A stretch of DNA of 64,000 bases, taken from positions 3,071,501 through 3,135,500 of the forward strand of contig JBBMNZ010000013.1 in assembly GCA_037954325.1 (NCBI GenBank), in the 5' to 3' direction. The position numbers and the translations under genes are program-made. The notes beneath the pieces were generated by a model. That model was not told the DNA's origin and ran no database searches. It saw only the letters and a list, made by a program, of their open reading frames with translations. This document shows, in pieces, positions 19,501-31,500 of the stretch; the stretch's first letter is position 1; every line of letters begins with the position of its first letter. The stretch is from Fistularia commersonii. Its lineage: Eukaryota; Chordata; Actinopteri; Syngnathiformes; Fistulariidae.

Positions 19501-22500
19501 AGAAAGCAGAATTTGGACAAAGCCATAGATTAAACAGTGATTGTGTATTTTAAAGGGGGAAATGGGCTTTCGAGTTAGATGCTTTTGAGGGGATCTTATC
19601 CATATCGCAATTTGGTTGCAGTAGGATACACTTTTTTTTTTTTTCTACACAGTGCCCCTATATTTATTGTTCAAAAGCATTTTTCATCTTCTGCTTTTGA
19701 AGTGCGAGGATCAAATAGGGGAGGGTACTTATTCAAGCTCTGAGAGACTACATGCTTGCTTGCCTGCCTGCCTGGCCAACCTGGTTTGTCTGTTCTTTAA
19801 TAACTATCCCTCTCTGCTCTGCATGATCATCTCCATCAGCAAGCCCATCCTGGCTGCTTATCCTGTCTGCTTGGTCTTGGTGCCGGACCTTTTGTTTGTG
19901 TGATTGTCAGTGGCAATAACTAAAATGTTCAGTGTCAGTTTTTTGCTTAATGTCCACGTGAAAAAAAAAAACAAAAAAAACCGTTAGTATGACACATGAT
20001 CTGAGCAACAACAAAAAAAAAGACAAACAAACCAAGGAATAAGTCTGTGATGACAACAATATGAAACAGTACTTGTTTTTAGGTGGAAATGAATCTATGT
20101 ATACATGGCTAATATTGATAAATTACTTATTCTGATTTTTGCCATCACACCCATTTCAAGGCTTGACCTGAACGCAACCACACACTTTGGGCATATGCTG
20201 AAATACGAACCCACACTCAAGTGACAGGTGTGTTCAGGCTACAGATCAGTTTGTTGCGTCATCATTCTCAGACCATCAACAGTTTGATTTGTCTGCAGTG
20301 AAATAAAAAGGTTCATTTTTTTTTTTGCTGTGTTCTGCCTTATTATGTGTAGTTTTTTGTTGTGACTGACAGGGCACATAAACCATTAAAAGGTTTAGGA
20401 GGAAAATAATTACATTGTAAGCATAATAATACTTTGTTACATATCAAAAAGGCCCATTGTCATAGCAGAGCTGTAGGTTTACTTCATAAAAAGGCTTGTA
20501 CAACAACAGAAATTCAAAGGAATAAATGCATCAGTTTAAACTCTTCAATGGATGACACATGCTGGCCCAGTTTCTGTTTGACATGCCAAGTGAGTGCCTT
20601 GAATTCTTAGTATTCCTTATCAAAGCTGTCAAAACAGCAAATTATACAAAATGTTTTTTGCCCAGTAGTAAAGAACAAAATACCATCTAAGGTCACAGTT
20701 AAGAGGAGGTTGTTTTTCTCACTGATGTTTTTTGGTGTATATTTTTCTCCCCCGCTTCTGATTTGGTGTTTAACAACACCGTATGCTCAGAATTTGGTTG
20801 ACCCTACGTACCAGGCTCATGGTTTGAAGTGAAGAAAATAATAACAGACTAGGGTTTAAACTTTCATTTAACCTGTAAATCTCAGGCAGCTTCTGTTTTT
20901 TTTTCTGTTTTATCCTTTATTTCATCTTCATTTATGTAAACCCTTGTATTTATTATAGGTGCGTTTGTGTGGGGGGGGGTTCTCTAAATGCTTTTAAAAT
21001 CAAAAATGTAGGAGAGCATTTTTTTTTCTTCTTGACAAAGTATCGTTGATTAGAATTTTACAGCTATTTAGAGGAAACTGAACAGCCCAGAGGCTCTACT
21101 TGCCATCAGTCCCATGGGTTTGTTCAGGACCCCACTGCAATAGTGGCACACAAAACAAGATTTGAGTGGTGGAAAAAATGGTCAAAGAAGCTTTAGCTCA
21201 GTATACTTTTGTAAACCATTTTGTCTCCTTTGTTAAATGGCTTTACTGAAATTCATATTTTGGAGTGGTGTGAAATTGAGAAGATAAGCATTCAGACTTC
21301 TGTCACCTGTCTGGCAGTGAACAGCATCAGTCCATCTGACAGATTCGACAAGTTTTTTTTAATTCATTCATTTGTTTGTATATTTATTATATTTTAATCA
21401 ATTTGTCTCAATTTCCGTTTGCTTTTTTTATGTTGTGGATTTATACCGACTTGAGTCCTCTTAAAACCACTTTATTCCTTAGCAACAAACAGCATCTAAA
21501 TACTTTTTCTGCCACCTGCCAAACTACACACACTCTGTCTGTGCTTTATGGGCCACTGGCAGTGCAGCATGGAGGTCTTTGCAAAAACAAAATGACCCAC
21601 CCATTAATTGGACACCAAAGGCTTTTTCTGAAGCCCTGTTAATACCTAGTATTAACTTGCATCCTCAGTGGAATGAGTATAATTGGACAGCTTTGAATAT
21701 GAGTTTCAGTTGGCATTAAATAGTTTGTCTACACATGCTTTGTTGCCCAGTCATGATTAGTTTTCATTTATGACATATTTTATGAGAATAACCATTTTTT
21801 TTCCATGTGTAAAGCCCTACTACATATTTCTGTTATTTCTCTCTTTTTTTTTTTCTCTTCCTGCTGGAACACATAGCCATAATAGCTTATGTTCACCACC
21901 AATGACACACGGATATAATCATCAAATCTAAATTGAGACACAGTCTGTCATTATTATCCTTTGTGTTGACCACGTACAATTTCCACTGACCTTTTTATTC
22001 AATTTTAGGAAACTGTTAAATGATCTAGCTGGACAACTGCACCAACTTCAAATGTGGTCACAGTGATTTGATCTCCCAAATGCCTTCATATCTGTATTTA
22101 TAGTTGTCAACTTGGCTCGGTTAGTAAGTCTTAAGATATCCTGAAAATAAAATATATATTCAATTTTACATTTGGGAAAACGCTTTTGACTGGCATTTTT
22201 GTGTATTGGTCATTCTATTATTTTGTATTTAACTTATGTATGTTTATTGATCTGTTTGGATCACAAAAAGTAATCGTATTTGTATTTGGAACGTATCTTG
22301 GTCATTAATTCAGAAAAGTAGATGCACCAGATCAAAATAATTTATTTTCAGTGTCCATAATTGCAAATATTTGTATGCATTCCATCATAGCACGGATAGG
22401 CATGTAAATATCAGAAAGCGATAGATTACATTCCCTCATGCAACAGTGATCGCTAAATAACGGCTGTAGTTCAGTCATGGGACTCGTGAAAGTTATAATG

Positions 22501-25500
22501 TTTTTGATGCATTAAAAAAACAAAATATACACTCAACACCACAGCTTAGTTAGGGAAACAGTGTTATATCTTGTGAATGTTATACTATTATGCTACATGT
22601 ATTGAACTTCCTTGTCTTGTGGTGGAAATCAGCTATTAGATGGAGCTGTTATGCAGAAGCTTCAAGATTTTAAGGGTGCACATTTTTTTATATCCCATTT
22701 AACTCCTGCTGTGGTAAGTCGTAATGTGTAACTAACTGCTGGTCATATGAAAGAGAGACTGAAAGAATCTTGATGAGTCAAAAGATTTAAGTTATAGGTT
22801 AAGTAAAGGAACTGTGATGAATGCATGTGAGTTTCTGTTAAAAAAATATTTAAGTTACATTTGAAAATGACAAATTGGGAAAAATACTGTATGTTTTATT
22901 TAAGTTTTTTTTTTCCCTCAAAAGATGTTAGACTAATACTTCTGTTCACTGTACCTGGGCTATCATGCCCCAAAACAAGGCAAATTTAATGTTAAAAGAA
23001 AAAACAGTAACATACACACTTTTTTAAGTAGCTCCTTTAAGATTGATTATCAATCAGTACTAACACATTTCTCAGAACTTTGGATGTTCATTATTGGGCT
23101 GATTGGGGGGGTCAGCACTTTTTCTTGTATGTAGAAGAAGAAGAAAATATATATATGTTTGTGTGTATGTATGTATGTTCTTTAGGGGCAGCATTTTTAT
23201 GGAGATGTTTTTTTTTTTTCTCCCTTTTTTCGCTGGAACTATATGTTAATCCAAAGCTCACTAATACTTCCTTCAATAATACCTGCCATTTAGCATGTAA
23301 AACTAACAAATTATTATGATATACCAAGGTTACTTTCTGTCAGGTCAGTTGTTTGTGCTCAAACAGGCTCCACTGAGGCCACACACTGCTAATTTTGCAA
23401 TAATATAAAACCTTACTGGATTATCACTTTTAATGTGATCAGAGGATTCAGCTGCTTAGCAAAAACACCGATTTCTGTTGAGGAACAAATTACCGTGAGC
23501 ACAATTTAAACTTATTAACAGGTTTGCAGTGCATTTGAAAACTAGAAGTCATGAGAAATGAGGATATAGATTTACGGCCACTTTGGAAACTTCTTTTATA
23601 TGCAGGAAAGCCACAGTCTGATTTTAATTTAAGTACAGTCTTGCCTTCGCTGGTGCCTGTGACATACCTGAGATGCTAGTTAATTTCCTGTCCAGACTTC
23701 TTAGCCCACATATCAGACAAACAAGCAGATGAATCCCTTTTCTTGTCGTGCTCAGTGCTCTTTCTCGCTCCATATTTCTGTATGCACGTGTGTTTGTGAG
23801 CGCACGCCTCAGAGGTCATGATGGTTACCCTTCCTTGGCTGTGTCGTGGCACTCGTGTCCAGCGATAATCACACTGCTGCCCTGGCTCTTGTGGTGCCTT
23901 CAGCTTAGCCTGGAGTTGCTGAAAACTACCAGCCGATTCACACTTTTCTGTCTTTTCTGTCCTGTTTCCACAGAACACATCGGGAATGGAGTCACAGAAC
24001 CTTGTAGACGATCTGTCGCCAAAGAAGAACACAGTTCTCAAGGTCTTTATGTGGTTGTGTCTATTTTGTTGTAACATTAGGTCTGCATAACAGCATACAG
24101 ACATCTTTGTCTGCTTGTACCTAAACATTTTGAACTACTGTTCTTCTTCATATTTGAACAGAATTAACCAATATACTGCAGGTTTTGTGTTCTCTATTTG
24201 ATTCATAGGCCCACAAATCCATGATTTGTGAGAGGTGTCACAGTGGCTTACATAAACATACATAAACAGGCATTGTAACGTCTTTGCTGTGTTTACAACA
24301 CATACACACCTCCTGCATCAAGTAGTTTTTAACACTTGGCAGTGAGAATCGTATTTTTTTTCCTGCAAAAATCAACCACATTCAGCAAAAGTGGACAGTG
24401 CAAGAGAAGTTGTCAAAAATAGAGGTAATAAGGATAAGCAATTAACAGTGCTAACAATATGCACTGCTCAAATAAATAAAGGGAACACTATCCGAGATCA
24501 CACATCCTAGATCTGAATGAATTCTGAAAAAATACTTTGTTCTTAACATAGTTGAATGTGCTAATAACAAAATCACACAAGAATGATCAATGGAAATCAA
24601 ATGCATTAATCCATGGAGGTCTGGATTTGGAGTCACATTTAAAATTAAAATGGAAAATCACACTACAGACTGATCCAACTTTGATGCAATGTCCTTAAAA
24701 CAAGTCAAAATGAATCAGTGTTGCTTCCTAAGTGGACAGTTTGATTTCACAGAAGTGTGATTGACTTGGAGTTACATTGTGTCGTTTAAGTGTTCCATTT
24801 ATTTTTTTGAGCAGTATATGTATATAAAGGTAGGTAAATGATGTGACACTATGTAAACCGTATAGACAGTAAAAACGTGCAAATATTACGATTAGCAGCG
24901 AAAAACCCGCAATACTAGATAATAAAAACCATAGCCTTCTTTTCATCATGTGTATATACAAGTCCTATTTCTTATATGACAATATATTTCAAATATCTTT
25001 GCAGCTTAGTAATGGTCCAGTTGTGGGGTCCCGCAAGCGTCCATCAGAGGGAAACTACGAGAAAGAGAAGGAACACTGCATCGCACTATTTGACCAGTGG
25101 TCAGAGGCCGACCAGGTGGAGTTCGTTGAACGTTTGATCTCCCGAATGTGCCACTACCAGCACGGCCACATTAACTCCTACCTCAAACCTATGCTGCAGA
25201 GGGACTTCATTACTGCGCTGCCAGGTACCAATTTAGATATCCGTGTCCTTAAGTGATAGCTTTGGGAAGAAAAGCATCATTATACTGACTGAATGCTGCT
25301 TTTTTTTTTTTTTTTTTTAAACATCTATACATAGAATATATTTTTCTTCTGCAGCAAATCATTGGATTTAAACCACAGTTGTAAACCATTACTTCATTTA
25401 TAAGACAATAATGTCTACAGGGAGGGACAACTAATTGTTTTGGTTTTGACCAGTCACTACTAGCAATCAGAAATTGACTCAGCCAATTGTAGTTGGCTAG

Positions 25501-28500
25501 TTATCATTTTGAATTCATGAAATTCAGTTATTCAGTTAATAATACCTTGTGTGAATTTGATTTCATGGTCTAAATGTTTGTTGAGGGCCCGAAGTATGAA
25601 GTTATGCCGTTTTATAAATCAGAAATATTTGACCTAACTTAAATAATCCAAAGCAAAAATCTACATTTAGCTTGTTTTTGTCTGTGAGATTTTTCAGCTT
25701 AACTGCTACATTTCTCATCTTAAAAATCTTATCTTAAATCTTGGAAAAATATCACATTAACATAACTGGTGGAATACGAATGCTTGGACCAATCTAGGTT
25801 AAGTACAAGTTATTTTTATTTCAAACACACACATACACCGTACACCCTCCCTGCCAGCTGAATGGATACATAGATTTGATTATCAACTTTTTATCGGCCG
25901 TGAAAATTTGATATCACCTACCTCTAATCAAGACACAAAGAAATTCTTTGATTGGTTGTTGAAGAATAAAAACACAAATTGCATAGTCATACACTGATAG
26001 ACAGCAGGCAGATCAGCAGAGTTCCGATGATTTTCACCTTGTAAGTCACTCTTCCTTCTTTCCCTTCCTCCAGCCCAGGGCCTGGATCACATAGCTGAGA
26101 ACATCCTGTCCTTCCTGGATGCGCGCTCACTGTGTGCAGCAGAGCTAGTGTGTAAGGAGTGGCAAAGGGTCATCTCTGAGGGCATGCTGTGGAAGAAGCT
26201 CATTGAACGGATGGTCCGCACTGACCCACTGTGGAAAGGCCTGTCTGAGAGACACCAGTGGTAAGAATGAATGAATTCATCTACAGTACAAGGACAGCTG
26301 TCCTATCCTTGTATGTCCTTGTCAGAGCTTGAAGGAAAAATGGCGTATCAGATTTAGTAATCTATATTGGTTTACCATTGAACTTGTACTGGCATATATT
26401 AGTGTCTCAGTATCATATTGTGCATCTATAAAACATTTTTATAGACCGTGATGCAAATGAAAGGCACGGTACACACCTTGTGGAAAGTAGCAGAGGTATA
26501 AAGAAATTCTCCCTGACTCGCATCAAAAATAAAATCTGCACAAACTGGACTATCAACTTAACACAGTCACCTGGTTATACACAGTGTTTATACTGTCATC
26601 GCATTTAGAAGCTCTGTCATCAGTATTGGTCTTAAAAATCTCATAGAATCAATTCACCTTTTTACAACCCATTTTTTTTTATCAGTCAAAAATTTCAGTT
26701 ATGCTCGAAATGCTTGTAAAGAGTCTAGCCTTTGGCATTTGATCTAATATGATGGACTTGTTAATAAAAAGAGGAATCAAGACTAGATCTATTTGATTGC
26801 TCTTAAGTGTCTAGATTAGTTAAAAAATATGAACTGCCACTCTTCATATTTTCTATCCTTTGCCCCAGGGAGAAATATTTGTTTAAGAACCGTACATCTG
26901 AAGTCCCACCTAACTCCTACTATCACTCCCTCTATCCCAAAATCATCCAAGACATAGAGGTAAGAGTTGGAGCAGATATCCACAATAAAATGTTTTTTTC
27001 ATTGCTATTTTCTGTCATTTTGGTCAGTTTACTGTGTTAATAAAATGTTAATCAACTGGTCTTGATTGTCATCTCAGTTTGACAATACAGTTTTAAAATG
27101 TATATATATTCCTTACATATATCATTGGTGCCAGTTTTACTGGCTTTCAAAGAAGTCTAATTTTTACCTGAAAAGTGATTGGTCTAGCTTTGTTTTACAC
27201 AGTATAATATATTTTTTACACCTTTTTTGTTTGTTTGTTTGTTTGTTTTTTGTTTTTTTTTCGGTAAGCCTTTTATAGATCTCTTTTGTGTACTTAATTC
27301 TCATCTCTCTCCCTCTTCTTTCAAGACAATTGAGGCAAACTGGAGATGTGGCAGACATAATTTGCAGAGGATTCAGTGTCGCTCAGAAAATAGTAAAGGC
27401 GTTTACTGCCTCCAGTACGACGATGACAAGATCATCAGTGGCCTTAGGGACAATTCCATCAAGGTATGTGTGACATGAAAACATCACATCTGTCTTGCCA
27501 AGGTAATCACTTGAAATGACCTGTCATTTGAATTGCTTTGGCAAACTGTGATGAACAAGAGGATAAAAGGTTGTTCATTTTGTTATTGGGGATATTCATA
27601 AAGAATCAGTATTTAATAAATCCTGTTCACAATTTAAGCCTAAACAAAGCAGTAATGTACTGTCTGTAGTAGTCATGACCTAATCTGACATCTTTTAATA
27701 AGTAGCCACTTAGTTCACTCCCTTTTACACAACAAAAATAAAAAACAAAAAGTGATGGGTTGTGCACACACACATGCATGCTGGGCGGCTGTTTCCTAGT
27801 AACCACATTGCTATATTTATGAATAGTCTTTGGTTTGGCTTAGTTTGACTTACCGTCTTATTGTCTATGGCACAGAGACATAAATGAATTACAGGCTGAA
27901 AGGCCTCAAATCTAATTGGGCTTTGTGTTCCACTTAGTGGTCTTGCCTGGTAGAGGAGAACAAGAAGATGATGAAGAGCAGGGGGGGGAATAGAGAGAGG
28001 AAAAAACAAATTGTCATTTGTTTGTTGTGGATTAGGCCGATGCGAACCCAGGCAGCAGCTAAATGGGTCTTGAGTAGATGCATACAGCGCTAAAGTCAAC
28101 CCAGTACACAACCCACTCTGAAACTTGTGCAAATCCACCAATGTATACATCTTGTGTCTTTATCTCTTCTCTTTCATATATTTGCCATTTTACCTCCTGC
28201 AACTGTATTTGTTCACTATAGATATGGGACAAACAGACTCTGGAGTGTCTGAAGATACTGACCGGTCACACAGGCTCAGTCTTGTGCCTCCAGTATGATG
28301 AGAGGGTCATTGTCACAGGGTCTTCTGACTCAACAGTCAGGTACAGAATACTTGTTTTTTTTTATTTGTAAAAGCCTACTTTCATAACTTTCATAACAAA
28401 AAAAATATGCACACGTTTCATAAATGAAGACGTCTCTTTTTGGCTCCAAAGATAGTGGTTAAACCTTTCCTTCGGGATTAATAAAGTTGTTCTCACCTCA

Positions 28501-31500
28501 TATACATTCATGCACATTCAACAGACATTAATGACCTCAAAATGTAGCCACGTAATTTAAAGATAACTAACCATATAACCAACAGGGCTATGTTACGTGA
28601 CAAACATTGGAAGCTCCAAAAAAATCAAATTTCTTCAAAACTTTTTTCCCCCCGACACCAGAGGTCTCAGTTGTCAGATGATAGTTTGCAGTACAGTATA
28701 GTGCTATTCTTGGAGAGCTATTACCCCCCCCACCTCCTTTTTTTTCGTGTAGTATTACATAATATCACTAACCTCACCAGGATACCCCTAATGTTTGTTG
28801 TTTATCCCCTTCGGAAGTTGATGAAGATGGCGCCCTAACACAGCTGGAATATAAAGTATTCCATTTGTTACACACTCCAGCAAATGAGGAATATTTGCGC
28901 GCTTTGACACTTGCTAGGCGATTACATATAGAAGCTCAGCATTACTTCTCTTCTTACTTCACACTGTAGTTGCAGGGCTGTTTCCAAGGAAAATCTGACA
29001 TCACTTTGTTAGCAATAAGTTGACAGGCACTTTGTTTGTAGGTTTGCTGGTCAGCTTTTCCAGAGTGTTCTGTATTTGACACTCCATTCCCAGGGGTGCA
29101 ATGCAATAATATGTTCTTTACAGCTACCCCTATGTCTACACAGATCTGCAGTGCATACAATGTGTGTGTGTGAACTTGGGAGTTACCCTCCATTGTTAAA
29201 CTAATAAACATGATTCTCTTCCATATCTCTATTGTTTTTCTCTCTACTCTCATTACATGTCTCTTCCCTTTTCCAAGTTCATTTTTCTTTTCTTTCATTT
29301 TGACCTCTCATCTTATTTTTCTTTTTCTCTCCCTTTGTTTTTCAATTTTCTCACCCCTTTGTCATTCCTTCACTCTGTGTCTCATGTTCCATTTTACATT
29401 CCACATTCCTGTTTTTCCATTTCTCCTTTTCTTTGTCTCGTTTCATTCTGTCACCTTTTCCTCTTGTGTTTTGGCATCCATTTTCTTACGATTTCTGTTT
29501 TTCTCATCCCCCACTCCTCCTCCTCCTTTCCTTCCAATTCCTCTTGGAAGGGTGTGGGAGGTGACAACAGGTGAGGTACTCAACACACTGATCCACCACA
29601 ACGAAGCAGTGCTGCACCTACGCTTCGCCAGTGGTCTGATGGTCACCTGTTCCAAGGATCGCTCTATTGCTGTCTGGGATATGGCCTCTCCTACTGACAT
29701 CAGCTTACGTCGCGTCCTCGTAGGACATCGGGCGGCCGTCAATGTGGTGGACTTTGACGACAAATACATCGTGTCCGCCTCAGGGGACCGTACCATCAAG
29801 GTAACTGGATCAAGAAATGATTGAGAAAATCATATTGAGGGGAAAAAGTGTGTGTGAGGGAGGGGGTTCCATACACATATATAAAGATAGATGGATACAT
29901 AGATAGACACATTGTTTTTCAATATGATTTTTTTTTGTGTGTGTGTGTGTGTGTGTGTGACAACGCTTGACGTCATCACATGCAGTTGTGCGTACATTAC
30001 AACATCAGCTAAATTTGACCACTGCATTTCACCCGTCATGGGTCAACCATTAGCAGTGAGTAGCCACTTACCAGCATCCAGGGACTAGTTAGGGGTTCAG
30101 TGTCTTGCTCAACAACATTCTGACAAACTAGCAGGAGCTTTGGAATTGAACCAGATAAAAAACAGTTCGAAGACAATTGATTTTGCCACCTCATGTGCGT
30201 GTGTGTGTGTGTGTAATATTTAATATATATTTCAGGCAGCCTGGCTTACCTTCATGTTTACAATTACCCTCACCCTGCATTGTACTGAATTCTTCACATT
30301 TTTTATTGAAAAAGTTATTTTGCTCCGATGGTTGTTGAACTGTGGTGTTCCACATGGAAGTTGTTTTAAAGTGCTTATTATTACAAGAGATACGCAACTA
30401 TGTTTTTGGTTTAAGTGGGCCGGTGTTTATTTCAGCATGTTTGTTTGACACAAAGTTTGTGTTGCTGTTTTGCTAAAGGTATGGAGCACCAGCACCTGTG
30501 AGTTTGTGCGTACTCTAAATGGTCATAAGCGGGGCATTGCCTGTCTACAGTATCGAGATCGTCTGGTTGTCAGTGGATCATCTGATAACACAATCCGGTG
30601 CGTATGTATTTCTTCACCTCAACCAAGCTCTTTTACGAAGTTTTGTAAACTTAAAATCAGTTAGTAATGGCTTGCAAGCAACCATCTAATGTTATTATGG
30701 TGGTTTGCAGTTTGATCTTGACCGGTGGTATCCAAGCGGGCACCCATTTTTAAGTGGTTCTGTTTAAAACTACAGTGTTCATTTGGGGGAAAAAAAAACA
30801 AAAAAAAACTCGTCATCACAGAATCTTGGTGATAAGATGAGCAAAGTTCTCCTTTTTCTTTCTGTGATGATCTAACCCTAATCTTTTCAGTGAAAAGTGA
30901 AATATTTTCAATGTGTGGATATATTTTGAATGCCATTCACATGATTTGAAAGATTATCATAAGACAATCTGGTTTTACTTTTGAAAAATGAAAACTTGGG
31001 TAGAAATATGTAGCTGGGGGAAAAGTTTTCTGAATATGCTATCTTTAACCGCTGATGGAGAGACAAAATATGTGAAGCTGCCTGGTCAGGTCTACCCTAT
31101 TGTCCGTACTGAATATAATCCACACCTGCTAAAAATAACTAAATAAATATATGTGTGCATATATAGGCTGCACTTGTCAGAAAGCCGCAAGTGTCTACGT
31201 TGTAACAAGAGATATTTACACAAATCTTTTTTTTCTTTAATTAAATACATACCGGTAACATCCACAAATACGTCCTGGAAACGCTTTTTTCCGAACAGTG
31301 CCTGTAACGCGGCTGATGAGAAAGATTAATAATAAATAACACAAGGAAAAGTCCATCCATCCATTTTCTATCCCCGCTTTGTCCTACTCCAGGCATCTTC
31401 GTCTTCCTCCTGTGCACTAAAGCCATTAAATTGTCTTCTTCGTTGACGGAATTGAGCGGCCTCAGAATTTTCACGGTTATTTCACTCGTCCGTTCAGACG

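Larger units (their letters stand above)
29801..30478 (+). other. FBXW11 intron 8
   Basis: Holds (GT)12 at 29936-29959, a fish repeat at 30008-30160 and (GT)n at 30196-30214. Otherwise unstructured. Confidence 0.7.

Noticed and set aside
29210..29824. 204-residue frame ending in WD40 sequence
   Set aside because: Only the part from 29551 is FBXW11 exon 8; the upstream half translates the intronic pyrimidine tract and is excluded by the acceptor at 29550.
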